The notes: generated by a model from the letters alone, not told the origin. A DNA stretch of 64,000 nt from Candidatus Hydrogenedentota bacterium (GCA_029565395.1 JAKQOG010000108.1:62001-126000), one strand, 5' to 3'; shown: positions 32,994 through 43,061, counted from the first letter of the stretch. Program-made: numbers and translations.

Positions 32994-35900
32994 ATGTGGA
33001 CATCCGGGGATCTCTTCAAAACCGTAACAGTAATAGCTTTTTTATTTTGCAGTTCCGTAGCGGTCGCGCAGATGTCGAATGGGACTCCGCAACGGCAGGT
33101 GAAAATGACCGAGTGGCGGGATGAGACGGGCGCGCCTCGTCCAGAGCGCGTGGCGCCGGTCTGGAAGGGCGAGAACCGGATCGAGCGCGTTCCCGGCTCC
33201 GAAGTCAAGGCCAAGGCCCCAACGGGCAAGTATGTGCCGCGCATCGCATTGTTGGTCGAACATAATCTCCGTTTGGAGATAGGGGATGCCCTCGCCCAAT
33301 ACCAGGCGGACCTTGCGGATACCGGGTATTCGACCTTTGTGGTTGATGTCTGGGGCGGCACGCCGGGGTTTGTGCGCGAAACGCTTCAGGACGCCTATGC
33401 TGAGCCCGAATCGATTGAGGGCGCGGTTCTCATGGGGGACATCTCCTATATTGAATATGAAGTGATGCAGAAAAACAACGCCGGCAACTGGGAGCGTGAG
33501 GCATTCCCCTGTGATTTGCATTACATGGACCTGGACGGTGTTTGGTCTGACACACTCAATGATCGCGAAGTGGTGGCGGGTAATGGCTTTTACGACACCT
33601 GGACCGAGACGGATGATGTCCGCGAACTGGAAATCTGGGTGTGCCGCCTGCCGACGCACAACATGCCGAAGTTGGGCGATGAAGTCGACTTGATGAACAG
33701 CTATTTCACGCGCAATCACCGCTACCGCCTTCAACGGCAGTCGTACACCGGCATGCTGGTGTACCCCGATGACGACTGGTCAGCGTTTGGTCCGGGCGAC
33801 CAGACAAATGCCGAGCGGGTTTACGATCCCTGCCTGGTAACCGCTATATATGATCGAAACGAAACCACTGCCACGGATTACATGGAGCGTCTGGCGAATC
33901 CGGTGCAAATGCTTCATATCCGGTCGCATGGATATCCGGGCGGGCATGGGTTCAGTGAAGCGGACGGAGAGGATTGGGGCAATGTGACCTGTGCAACGTA
34001 CCGGGACATCGATCCGCAGGCACGGTTTTACTCACTGTTTGTCTGTTCGGGATGCGATTACACCGCCGCGGATTTCCTGGGCGGCACAACCGTGTTGAAT
34101 CCCGAAGGCGGCGGTTTGCTTGCCGTGGGCAGCACAAAATCCGGCGGCATGCTGGACGATGTTCATTTCTACACCTCGCTTCAATTAAGCGCATGTTTTG
34201 GCAGGGCCTTTGTGAGCTGGTACAACGCCCTGCCGAATGATCCCCATTGGCGCTATGGCATGGTGCTGATCGGCGATGCCACTCTCACCCCGAAGACGGC
34301 GTATAACGATGATTTCATCGATGCCCGCGAAATCATGATGAACCAAGACCCCTCCGGCGCATACCGGGCCGCCGAGTATGGTGACAACCGTTGCGCCACG
34401 GTGCAGTCGGGTGAGCCAAATCACGCAGGATTACCGTGCGCGAAATCCCTGTGGTGGCATTACACCCCTTCAGAAAGCGGGTTGTGTTTTCTCGACACGT
34501 TCGGCAGCAGTTTCAATACGCAATTGGCCGTGTATACCGGCGGCTCGGTGGGTACGCTTACCTTGGTGGCCGCCGATGGGGGTGACAAAGAGGCGTCCAG
34601 CCAGGTAACCTTTACCGCCGCCGCTGGAACCACGTATCGCATTGCAGTGGATGGCTCCGCAATCGCAAATGGCTATATCACGATGAATTGCGCATTGTTC
34701 TCCGTGCCATTGAACGATAATTTTGCCGATGCCGTTGCCATCGGCGGCGAAAGGGGCAGCACGACGGGGCATAATTTCTCCGCGACCGGCGAGACCGGCG
34801 AAACCGCCCACGGTCCGGAAATCCGCTCGGTGTGGTGGGTGTGGAATGCCCCGAAGAAATGCCGCGTATATTTTGATACCGTTGGCAGCGATTTCAACAC
34901 CGTTCTCGGCGCTTACACGGGAACCAGCCCTGATGCGCTTACTGAAATCGCCTTCAATGACGATACAGACGGCGAACAGAGCGAAGTGTTGTTTCTCGCC
35001 GAAGCAGGACAGTCCTTCCATATTCTCGTGGATGGGGCTGCGGACGGGGCCCATACGGAGACCGGAAACATTTTTCTGAATTGGCAGATTGAATCCATGC
35101 CCGCCACGGATATGTTCGCGGATCGTGAGACTATCCGCGGCATGGGCGGCGTGGCACAGGCGAGTAATGTGGGCGCGAGCAAAGAGACGGGCGAACCCAA
35201 CCATGCCGGGAACGCGGGTGGAAAATCTGTCTGGTGGCGTTTCGACCCGCCTGTAGTGGAACTGGGTGGTGACGGAAACACCGTCACCTTTACTACAAAG
35301 GGCTCGTCATTTAACACGACGTTGGCGGTGTATACCGGGTCCAGCGTAAACAACCTCACCCTGGTGGCGTCTAATAACAATGCGGCCAGCGGCGTGATAT
35401 ACAGCACGGTTTCCTTTCCCATGCAGGGCACTTATTATGCCATCGCGGTCGACGGCTATAACGCCGCATCGGGAAATATTGTTCTGACGTGGAATGTGAA
35501 TGATAATTTTGCGGATAGTCTTAACCTAGGTTCTGCAAGTTCGGGGGACAAGCCGGGGAGCACTCTTGGCGCAACCAAGGAGACAGACGAACCCACGCAT
35601 GCGGATTTTGGTTCGGCCAACCATAGCGTATGGTACACCTGGATGGCGCCCGCCAACGGCTTGTTCTCGGTTACTACCGCCTATGGCGCGTTCAGAGTGT
35701 TTGTGGATATTTACACGGGGGAGGCTTTGGCCGAATTGGAGACGGCGCCCGGACGGCAATTGCTAGATGGGCGCCAGCGAGTCACGTGTTGTGTGGAAGC
35801 TGGAACCGTCTACCACATTGCAGCAGCTACGGTGGAACAAACCGATTTTTATCTCGTTTGGGAATTGGCTACTGGTACGGCTTCGCTCGATCTGGACGTC

Positions 35901-38900
35901 TCGGCCGGGCAGGGTGGCATCGAAGTGGATGGCGCTGGCGTGACGCTTCCTTACAGTGCTGCCTTTGACCGCTGTGAATCCGTGCAACTAAAAGCGGTTC
36001 CCACCATTCTTGGGTGGAAATTTCTTTCTTGGTCCGGAGATGTAGACTCGTCGCAAAACCCCATTACGGTGTCACTTGCTGAAAACAAAACCATATCCGC
36101 CGCCTTCCGCGAATGTGAAGTACGCACGCTTTCCATCGATGCCGAAGGGCCCGGGACCATTCGCGTAAATGGTGTGACGCGTCCCCTGCCCTATACCGGC
36201 TCGTTCAATGATGGGGATTCAGTGGCTGTGGTGGCCTTTCCCGCGGCTGGATATGCCTTGGGGGAATGGTCTGGCGATATCACGTCGGTGGATAATCCGT
36301 TGTTCCTCACCATGGATCAGGATTATTCCATCCCCGGCTCGTTTTTGCCAAAACAAATGGCCGCCATCGGGGCCGTAAAAGACGCAACCCTTTATTTTGA
36401 TCTGTATGGCACTATTGCCAACGGAAGCGGCCAGTATCTTTTTGCCGGGCTTTCGGACGACGCATCCCCGCTGAAACGCCGCGCCGCGCTTCAGTTTGAC
36501 GTGGCGTCCATCCTTCCTGCCGACGCGCACATTGTGGATGCCCAGCTAAAACTGTATCACGAATACCTCAACAGCGAATCCAATGCTTCTCTGACCATTA
36601 CCAAAATAGCGCGGAGTTGGGGAGAAGGCGCTTCGGACGCGGAAGGCGATGAAGCTGCAGGCACGACGGCCCTCACTGATGACGTAACCTGGCGGCATCG
36701 CTTCAGCGGCGGCGAATGGTGGAGCATGATCGGCGGCGATGTTCAGGGTACAACTACGGCCCAAGCAGCGATTGGCGGCGAAGGTTCGTGGACGATTGCG
36801 TCGCTGCCCGGCGGATCGCGCGCCCAGATTATCGCCGATGTTCAATCTTGGCTAGACCAGCCGGATAGCAATAATGGCTGGATGCTGAAATCGGACGAAA
36901 GCACCATCACCGGAGTTAAACGCCTTGCCTCCCGTGAACATCCCGACGCCGACAAACAACCCCGGCTTGTGATCACCTATGTGTCTGAGACTTCCGGGGA
37001 AGGCGAAGGCGAAGAACCTTGCACCGAATACACCTGGGCGCAAACCGCGCCGGAAATCGGCGGCACTTCGATGGTGGCCGGTGTGAGCGTTTCCGAAGGC
37101 GGCACGGTGATGGACGTGAATATCACCGTCAACATTACCCAATACGCCAACAATGAAACGACGCTCAGTCTGGAATCGCCGTCTGGCACAATCGTCTATC
37201 TCATTGATCAAAACTGCACCGGGTATAACATGATTAACACGGTCTTTGATGACGAGGCGTCAGTATCGATTAACGATGGAACCGCACCTTATGCGGGCAC
37301 TTTCCGTCCGGTTCAGCCGTTGTCCGTATTCATAGGAGAACCGGCAAACGGCCCCTGGAAACTGCATGTGGCCGACAGCGCGTTGTCCGGTGAGGATTAC
37401 GATCTGACGCTGAACAGTTGGTCCTTATGTCTGTCCACAGAGGGGGGTGAAGGCGAGGGCGAATCCGGTTGTACCCAATACCCGGCGGTGGACACGCCTG
37501 TCACGATCGATAGTGGCGGCGTAACAACCTCCTCTATCGAAATCTTTGATACAGGCGTGATCCAGGATCTCAATATGGTTTTCGACATGCCTTGTGAATC
37601 TACCTCTGCGTTTGAACTGCGTCTTACCTCCCCGCAAGGAACCGAGGTCCTTCTTTTTAGTGAGCTGGACCATAACGGTGAGAATTTTGAAATGACGGAG
37701 TTGGATGATGAAGCCGCCATGAGCATTTACGATGGCTATCCGCCCTATAATGCATCGTACATTCCGCAACAAGCCTTCTCCGCTTTTGACGGCGAATCCA
37801 TGGCTGGTGTTTGGCAACTCACGATCACCGGTATGAGCAATAGTGAAGGAACGTTGAACGCTTGGCATTTGTGCATTCAATCCGAGGCCACTGGGGAAGG
37901 GGAAGGTGAAGAAGGCTGCACGGCATACACCGCCGCGGATACCCCGGTGACCGTCCCTGCAGAAGGCGGCGGCGCTTCTTCCATTGAGGTGGCCGATACC
38001 ATCTCTATCGCGGATATCAACATAACCCTTACCCTTGCCTGCGGTGACGCGACCGATATCTCGCTCTTCCTCGAATCGCCCGGCGGGAATGAAGTGAAGC
38101 TGGTGGAAACCGCGGCCTCCGCCGGCGCCAATTTTACGGGCACCACTTTCGACGATGAGGCCGCGATAAGCATTTACGATGGAACCGTGCCCTATACCGG
38201 CTCTTTCCGCCCGGCCTCGTTGTTGTCCGCTTTGGACGGTGAATCCGCCGCTGGCACGTGGACGCTTCATGTGCTGAATGCCGATACACATTCCGCGGAA
38301 ATCACCAGTTGGAGCGCATGCATCCTGCCCATGCCTGGCGAAGGCGCGGTAGAAGGGGAAGGCGGAGGCGAAGGTGAAATCGAAGGAGAGGGAGAAGTGG
38401 ACGTGTGTCTGGAAAGTACCGCTTCCCCATCTGGCTCTCTCCTGTTCTCCGCGGATTTCGAAGACGGATTGGATGGATTCGAAATCGATAACAGTTTCGG
38501 CATAGCCCTGGGCCTTTGGCGCAGAACAGATACCTGTATTGCCGCCGATCCAGGACATTCGTCGTCATTCGTGATGTATTTCGGCGAAACCTCCCTCTGT
38601 TCCTACGACTACGGGGATGCCGAACAAGGGGTGATCACTTCCCCTGAAATTGACCTGACTACGGCCATTACGCCTGAACTGCGCTTCGCGTATTTCCTCG
38701 AAACCGAACTCAGCGCGCCCGGGTATGATTACGCCACTGTGGAAATTTCCGCGGATGGCGGGGCATTTGAAGTACTGACCGACAATAGCCTTGTGCAGGA
38801 AACCCCGCCGCACCTATGCGATCCTAGTGGGGCGTGGAAACAGGCCGCGCTGGATCTTTCCGCCTATACAGGTTCCGTGATTCGTGTCCGGTTCGGATTC

Positions 38901-39515
38901 AATTCCGTTGATGCGGCGAATAACGATTTCGACGGATTCGCCGTGGATGATGTTGCGGTCTACGATATCACCCCCGTTGAAGGTGAAGGCGGTGAAGAAG
39001 GGCCGGTTGAAGGCGAAGTCGAGGGAGAAGGCGCTGTCGAAGGCGAAGGCGGTGAAGAAGGTCCCATCGAGGGTGAAGTCGAAGGAGAAGGCGGTGAAGA
39101 AGGACAGATCGAAGGTGAAGTCGAGGGCGTGCCCTCCGAAGGCTCGCTGGAGGAGGGTGAAGGCGGTGAAGAGGGTCCACTCGAAGGCCAAGGCGAGGGC
39201 GAAGGCGAGATTACTTGCCATACTGCTGACCAGGATTGCAACGGCCTCGTGAACCTGTCTGAATTGCTGCGCGTGATCCAATTTTTCAATTCGGGCGGGT
39301 TACATTGCGCAGAAGGGACAGAAGACGGGTATGCGCCCGGTCCCGGCGATACGGCCTGTACCCCGCATGCCAGCGACTACAACGCTCAGGATTGGTTGAT
39401 CAACCTCTCCGAACTCCTTCGCATTATTCAGTTCTTCAATTCCGGCGGGTATCATGCCTGTGAAGGCAGCGAAGACGGGTATTGCCCCGGTCTATTCAAG
39501 AGCAACGACAATTAA
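32994..39515 (+). CDS. Giant gingipain-like (C25) protease with P-domains, EGE linker and dockerin-like C-terminus
   Basis: A 2173-aa exported protein; ATG 32994 has AAGGAG 9 nt upstream and a signal peptide ending in SSVAVAQ. Residues about 80-420 resemble caspase-fold C25 peptidases: catalytic-His candidate in IRSHGYPGGHGF (about 311) and Cys candidate in FVCSGCDYTAAD (about 350-353). Then follow: four PPC-like beta domains (about 436-960, each with SVWW and FNTxLAVYTG), two InlB-type repeats, a DNRLRE-like domain (AALQFDVASILP...DAQLKLY), three proprotein-convertase P-domains (LNSWSLCL, LNAWHLCI, ITSWSACI), a MAM-like beta sandwich, a Glu-Gly linker and the dockerin-like module. Likely a cell-surface or secreted endopeptidase for polymer or protein degradation. 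Confidence 0.86.
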   Translation: MWTSGDLFKTVTVIAFLFCSSVAVAQMSNGTPQRQVKMTEWRDETGAPRPERVAPVWKGENRIERVPGSEVKAKAPTGKYVPRIALLVEHNLRLEIGDALAQYQADLADTGYSTFVVDVWGGTPGFVRETLQDAYAEPESIEGAVLMGDISYIEYEVMQKNNAGNWEREAFPCDLHYMDLDGVWSDTLNDREVVAGNGFYDTWTETDDVRELEIWVCRLPTHNMPKLGDEVDLMNSYFTRNHRYRLQRQSYTGMLVYPDDDWSAFGPGDQTNAERVYDPCLVTAIYDRNETTATDYMERLANPVQMLHIRSHGYPGGHGFSEADGEDWGNVTCATYRDIDPQARFYSLFVCSGCDYTAADFLGGTTVLNPEGGGLLAVGSTKSGGMLDDVHFYTSLQLSACFGRAFVSWYNALPNDPHWRYGMVLIGDATLTPKTAYNDDFIDAREIMMNQDPSGAYRAAEYGDNRCATVQSGEPNHAGLPCAKSLWWHYTPSESGLCFLDTFGSSFNTQLAVYTGGSVGTLTLVAADGGDKEASSQVTFTAAAGTTYRIAVDGSAIANGYITMNCALFSVPLNDNFADAVAIGGERGSTTGHNFSATGETGETAHGPEIRSVWWVWNAPKKCRVYFDTVGSDFNTVLGAYTGTSPDALTEIAFNDDTDGEQSEVLFLAEAGQSFHILVDGAADGAHTETGNIFLNWQIESMPATDMFADRETIRGMGGVAQASNVGASKETGEPNHAGNAGGKSVWWRFDPPVVELGGDGNTVTFTTKGSSFNTTLAVYTGSSVNNLTLVASNNNAASGVIYSTVSFPMQGTYYAIAVDGYNAASGNIVLTWNVNDNFADSLNLGSASSGDKPGSTLGATKETDEPTHADFGSANHSVWYTWMAPANGLFSVTTAYGAFRVFVDIYTGEALAELETAPGRQLLDGRQRVTCCVEAGTVYHIAAATVEQTDFYLVWELATGTASLDLDVSAGQGGIEVDGAGVTLPYSAAFDRCESVQLKAVPTILGWKFLSWSGDVDSSQNPITVSLAENKTISAAFRECEVRTLSIDAEGPGTIRVNGVTRPLPYTGSFNDGDSVAVVAFPAAGYALGEWSGDITSVDNPLFLTMDQDYSIPGSFLPKQMAAIGAVKDATLYFDLYGTIANGSGQYLFAGLSDDASPLKRRAALQFDVASILPADAHIVDAQLKLYHEYLNSESNASLTITKIARSWGEGASDAEGDEAAGTTALTDDVTWRHRFSGGEWWSMIGGDVQGTTTAQAAIGGEGSWTIASLPGGSRAQIIADVQSWLDQPDSNNGWMLKSDESTITGVKRLASREHPDADKQPRLVITYVSETSGEGEGEEPCTEYTWAQTAPEIGGTSMVAGVSVSEGGTVMDVNITVNITQYANNETTLSLESPSGTIVYLIDQNCTGYNMINTVFDDEASVSINDGTAPYAGTFRPVQPLSVFIGEPANGPWKLHVADSALSGEDYDLTLNSWSLCLSTEGGEGEGESGCTQYPAVDTPVTIDSGGVTTSSIEIFDTGVIQDLNMVFDMPCESTSAFELRLTSPQGTEVLLFSELDHNGENFEMTELDDEAAMSIYDGYPPYNASYIPQQAFSAFDGESMAGVWQLTITGMSNSEGTLNAWHLCIQSEATGEGEGEEGCTAYTAADTPVTVPAEGGGASSIEVADTISIADINITLTLACGDATDISLFLESPGGNEVKLVETAASAGANFTGTTFDDEAAISIYDGTVPYTGSFRPASLLSALDGESAAGTWTLHVLNADTHSAEITSWSACILPMPGEGAVEGEGGGEGEIEGEGEVDVCLESTASPSGSLLFSADFEDGLDGFEIDNSFGIALGLWRRTDTCIAADPGHSSSFVMYFGETSLCSYDYGDAEQGVITSPEIDLTTAITPELRFAYFLETELSAPGYDYATVEISADGGAFEVLTDNSLVQETPPHLCDPSGAWKQAALDLSAYTGSVIRVRFGFNSVDAANNDFDGFAVDDVAVYDITPVEGEGGEEGPVEGEVEGEGAVEGEGGEEGPIEGEVEGEGGEEGQIEGEVEGVPSEGSLEEGEGGEEGPLEGQGEGEGEITCHTADQDCNGLVNLSELLRVIQFFNSGGLHCAEGTEDGYAPGPGDTACTPHASDYNAQDWLINLSELLRIIQFFNSGGYHACEGSEDGYCPGLFKSNDN

Positions 39516-39578
39516 ATTCCTTGAACACGAAACGTGTCGAATCCGCATGCATAACGTAGTTCTGCCCGTTATTAATGC

Positions 39579-39608
39579 TTGACATCTAACTGTTAGACAT
39601 GATACATT
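39579..39608 (+). promoter_or_regulatory. Promoter with a palindrome in its spacer, upstream of the membrane protein/GH36 pair
   Basis: TTGACA (39579-39584), 18-bp spacer, TACATT (39603-39608). The spacer contains the perfect dyad TCTAAC-T-GTTAGA (39585-39597), a good position for a repressor of the downstream glycosidase pair. Confidence 0.5.
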
Positions 39609-39663
39609 ATGCATGGTGAATGTGTCCTGTTTTATAGGTGAAACAACATTAAAGGAATGGGAT

Positions 39664-40047
39664 ATGCGAAACGGGCTTGGAATAACCTTTCAGGTGCTGC
39701 GCTGGGCAGGCCTGGTGCTTGGGGCGCTCATTGTGCTGGTGTTTTTGGTGATTATGATTGGCGAGGGTTCGCATCCGCCATTAATGACACTCAGTGTGGA
39801 AAGCTTGCTTACGTGGTGTCTGCTGGTTTGGTGTGTTGGCGTTTTTGCCGCCGTTATGTGGCCTGCCACAGGCGCTTTGCTGGGACTATTCGGAGTTGGC
39901 GCATTTTATGCGTTCAATCTTTTTTGGAGTGGAAGGTTTCCCAATGGTCCAGTCTTCCCATTAATGTGGATTCCACCATTTGCTTCCACAATATTCTGGG
40001 TGTATGGTAAGCGTCCGGGAGGTGTGAAAAAAACAGAAGCACCCTAA
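39664..40047 (+). CDS. Small integral membrane protein upstream of the alpha-galactosidase
   Basis: A 127-aa protein with about four hydrophobic helices (starting near residues 9, 42, 70 and 96) and a short basic tail. ATG 39664 follows AAAGGAATGG. It resembles the widely distributed uncharacterised DUF7670-type membrane proteins, an assignment made from memory. It is 12 bp upstream of the GH36-like gene and probably co-transcribed from the promoter at 39579; no functional link is evident. Confidence 0.7.
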   Translation: MRNGLGITFQVLRWAGLVLGALIVLVFLVIMIGEGSHPPLMTLSVESLLTWCLLVWCVGVFAAVMWPATGALLGLFGVGAFYAFNLFWSGRFPNGPVFPLMWIPPFASTIFWVYGKRPGGVKKTEAP

Positions 40048-40059
40048 AAGGACGTATTA

Positions 40060-42096
40060 ATGGTGTTGATTGCAGTAGTGCTTGCTTTGGGAGAAGCGGT
40101 GTGGGGTGTCTCGCCCTCGGCGGATGAACGCACAGAAATGCAACATTGGGCTGAAACGCATCTGAGTGCGGCGGCATCCTCCTTCCCGTTCTCGTTCTCG
40201 TATGATGGGCGCCCATTTGCAGAACTGGCTCCAAGTTGGAGGGTAAAGGAATCTGTGACACCGCTGGATTCTGTCCGCACAGAACACACCCTTGTATGGA
40301 CCAGCCCCTCGCAGGAAGTGGAGATACGCTGTCAGTCGATTCAATATTCCGATTATCCTGTTGTTGAGTGGCTTGTATTGATTAAAAATAACAGTGAGCA
40401 GGACAGCGGAGTCTTCGAAAATATTCAAGGTGTGGATCTCTTACTGCCCTTTGATGGGAATACTGCTGCGACCCTTCACCATGGAAGGGGCAGTCAAGCC
40501 AAATCTTCCGATTTTGCCGATTTGCGGGAGGAGATTGTGCCCGGTGCAGAGATTGTTTTTGCTTCGCATGGCGGCGGAGGAAAACGGGGGGGAAGTCCGT
40601 CTGTCGAGTCGCTTCCTTTCTTTGAAATTGAAACCGCAAGCCAAGGAACAATATTTGGCTTAGGGTGGACCGGACCTTGGAAGGCCAGGGTTGTCCGGAA
40701 TGCTGGCGGCGCCATGCGGGTGATTGCAGGCTTGGAGACAGTGCATCTGCGCCTGCATCCCGGTGAGGAAGTTCGCGGGATGCGTGTAGCGATGCTTTCG
40801 TGGAAAGGCGATACCTTTCGCGCGCACAATCTGTGGCGGCGATTCATCTTTGCACATTACTCGCCCATGCCCGGTGGAAAACCATTCAATGGCTTAATTA
40901 CAGATAGCAGTTGGGGCAACTGGATGCCCGCAAACCGCCACATTGAAGAAATGAACTGGTGGAGAGACCATGATCTCCCCATGGAATGCTACTGGGTGGA
41001 TGCCGGCTGGACCGACATGAGTTTGGGCTGGCCCGCTCACCAATCACAGCAAGTGCCCAACAAAGATCTCTTCCCCGATGGGATGAAACCGCTATCGGAT
41101 GCCGCTCATGCACGCGGCATGAAATTTCTGCTCTGGATGGTCCCTCAGAGCGTTCATCCCGAAGTGGGCATTGGAAAAGTGCATCCGGAATGGCTCGGCG
41201 AGCCTTTTGGCGGCCCCGAGTATGGCGACATGATTTTTCACGGCCTGGATATGGGAAAACCGGAAGTTATCCAACATATGATTGATCACTTCTCCAAGGT
41301 GATTAGGGATTTCAGTGTGGATGTTTTCCGGCAGGACGGCGGCAATCTATGGCCTGAAGATAAAAATCCGGACCGCATCGGCGCCAGTTCAATGCATTAT
41401 ATTCAGGGCTCCTATGATTTTTGGGATGGATTATTGAAGAATCATCCCAATCTTCTGATTGACAACTGCGCGGAAGGCGGGCGCAAGATCGACCTGGAAA
41501 CGATTAAACGAAGCATCGTGCTCTGGCGAAGCGATTGGCAATGCTCCTCGGAATTTGATCCCACCTTTGTTCAGGGATTCACGTATGGGCTCCTTCCATG
41601 GACACCGCTCTGCGGAGGCACCGTCCTCACTGACAAATTGACCGTGTATGGATTCCGCAGCGCCTATTGCCCCGCTCTCCAAATGGCGTGGGCAATGAAA
41701 CCAGTCCCGAATCTTCAAGATCGCTGGGCCAATGTGGATCTGGATCTCCTGCGTCGACTGCTCAACGAATACATAATCCTGCGCCCCTATCTCTTCGGAG
41801 ACTTTTATCCGCTGACACCGTACAGCACAGAGAACACGGACTGGCTGGTGTGGCAATTCGACCGTCCCGATCTCGGCGAAGGGCTGGTGCAGGCTTTCCG
41901 CAGAAGCAACTGTGATGCGGCGCAGCAGACTTTTGCACTTCACGGCCTCGATGCAGCCGTCCCGTATACGGTCGAGAATGTGGATGAGAAAAATCCCGCG
42001 CGGATTCTTGGCCAATCCCTAATGGAACAGGGAATCTCAATCACTCTTAACGAAAAGCCTGGCGCGGCCATTGTGACCTATAAAAAGCGCAAGTAA
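40060..42096 (+). CDS. Glycoside hydrolase family 36-like alpha-galactosidase (clan GH-D)
   Basis: A 678-aa protein with a short N-terminal hydrophobic segment (possible signal peptide ending before SPSADE). An N-terminal beta-sandwich (to about 280) precedes the barrel: SSWGNWMPANRH, ECYWVDAGW, GMKFLLWMVPQ. The nucleophile Asp is in DVFRQDGG (about 426) and the acid/base Asp in IVLWRSDWQ (about 491). DNCAEGGRKIDLE is also typical of GH36. The C-terminal beta domain ends in a Lys-rich tail. AAAGGA lies 7 nt before the ATG. It should remove alpha-linked galactose or related terminal sugars, in the periplasm if the signal is real. Confidence 0.87.
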   Translation: MVLIAVVLALGEAVWGVSPSADERTEMQHWAETHLSAAASSFPFSFSYDGRPFAELAPSWRVKESVTPLDSVRTEHTLVWTSPSQEVEIRCQSIQYSDYPVVEWLVLIKNNSEQDSGVFENIQGVDLLLPFDGNTAATLHHGRGSQAKSSDFADLREEIVPGAEIVFASHGGGGKRGGSPSVESLPFFEIETASQGTIFGLGWTGPWKARVVRNAGGAMRVIAGLETVHLRLHPGEEVRGMRVAMLSWKGDTFRAHNLWRRFIFAHYSPMPGGKPFNGLITDSSWGNWMPANRHIEEMNWWRDHDLPMECYWVDAGWTDMSLGWPAHQSQQVPNKDLFPDGMKPLSDAAHARGMKFLLWMVPQSVHPEVGIGKVHPEWLGEPFGGPEYGDMIFHGLDMGKPEVIQHMIDHFSKVIRDFSVDVFRQDGGNLWPEDKNPDRIGASSMHYIQGSYDFWDGLLKNHPNLLIDNCAEGGRKIDLETIKRSIVLWRSDWQCSSEFDPTFVQGFTYGLLPWTPLCGGTVLTDKLTVYGFRSAYCPALQMAWAMKPVPNLQDRWANVDLDLLRRLLNEYIILRPYLFGDFYPLTPYSTENTDWLVWQFDRPDLGEGLVQAFRRSNCDAAQQTFALHGLDAAVPYTVENVDEKNPARILGQSLMEQGISITLNEKPGAAIVTYKKRK

Positions 42097-42130
42097 CGCA
42101 AAGGATGATGGCACTGCCAAAGATAGCCAC

Positions 42131-42219
42131 GAAGGCACGGACGACGGTTTCTGTCCCGAACCCGCATGGAAACAGAGGATTATTCATGGCAGGCAGTGCA
42201 AACAACAGCAGCAGGGCTG
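42131..42219 (+). pseudogene. Orphan fragment of a dockerin-like C-terminus
   Basis: From 42131 one frame reads EGTDDGFCPEPAW and stays open to a TAG at 42217-42219. This matches the last residues of the dockerin-like module in neighbouring proteins (GTEDGFCPG). No start or upstream module is present, and the preceding gene is in another context, so it is a relic of a deleted or recombined secreted-protein gene. Confidence 0.5.
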
Positions 42220-42506
42220 TTAGTATATAAGGGTTCTGGACGGGACACTTCGTCTGATTCAACATACGCATGCCCCCAAAGCTGGGAGAAACCGGGAGGC
42301 ATGCCACCGGGGCATATACCTTGCGTACTTATTGTCAGCGTATGTAATTTCGGATAATCCATCAACTGCAATATACGGAATTTATATGGGAAGAGGGTTG
42401 CTTTTCTAAGAAAGGCGGAGCAAAATAGTAAAGGCAGAGCCGTTCTGTGAAGAGAACGGTTGCGGCGAGTGCTTATTTTTCATAACAGGAGTGACATATT
42501 GGACTT
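42220..42506 (+). other. Non-coding leader upstream of the PilZ gene with two hairpins
   Basis: GCTTTTCT-AAG-AAAGGC-type pairing at about 42401-42417 and a perfect stem CCGTTCT (42440-42446)/AGAACGG (42453-42459) with a 6-nt loop lie in the 110 nt before the PilZ start. They do not match the c-di-GMP riboswitch consensus I know. No ORF supported here. Confidence 0.35.
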
Positions 42507-42959
42507 ATGCAACAACAAATGCACAATAGCCATCCCATGGCTGAGGCCGGGCAGAAGGGGCCCGATGATAAAGAAATCAAACGCGAACGGCGGCGCGTCA
42601 TCCGCCATCAGTGCCGGGTTCACATTGAGATGCTCGTGCGATGTGAAAGTGGGTATACCGGCGACCGGACCACGAACACCGTCGAAGTAAAGGGGCGTCT
42701 TCTTGACCTGAGCGTCGAGGGGGCCATGCTACACACAAAGCAAAACTTCTCTGTGGGGCAGGAACTCCGGTTGACGATTTTCCTGCCGGATCGGCCGGCG
42801 GTGGTTACGACCGCATCGGTGCGCTGGTGCAAGCCCATGCCAGGGAAAGTAGAAGAGTTTGCTTCTGGCGCGCTTTTCCTGACGGTATCCCGGGAGGGGC
42901 TGAGTGTTATAGAGGCGTTCCTGAAAGAATTGGAGCGTGCCTTGGGCAATGTGACTTGA
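42507..42959 (+). CDS. PilZ-domain protein (c-di-GMP receptor)
   Basis: A 150-aa soluble protein. The PilZ signature is present: a basic arginine-rich RxxxR element (RRRVIRHQCRV, about 28-38) and the DxSxxG motif in LLDLSVEGAML (about 72-76), followed by the six-stranded barrel (VGQELRLTIFLP, ASVRWCKP). It should bind cyclic di-GMP and control motility, adhesion or exopolysaccharide by protein contact. AGGAG lies about 15 nt upstream of the ATG, rather far. It stands alone, convergent with the ceramidase fusion gene. Confidence 0.88.
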   Translation: MQQQMHNSHPMAEAGQKGPDDKEIKRERRRVIRHQCRVHIEMLVRCESGYTGDRTTNTVEVKGRLLDLSVEGAMLHTKQNFSVGQELRLTIFLPDRPAVVTTASVRWCKPMPGKVEEFASGALFLTVSREGLSVIEAFLKELERALGNVT

Positions 42960-43061
42960 ACCCCGTTCGGATACCGGCACAAGAAGTTTTTGGCGCTTTT
43001 TCCCGCCCATATTCAACACCCCTCTCTTTCGTAATGGTGCTATGACGAAAAAGGAGGGAGT

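Noticed and set aside
42395-42506. c-di-GMP (GEMM) riboswitch upstream of the PilZ gene
   Set aside because: The conserved GEMM core sequences are not present; only generic hairpins are.
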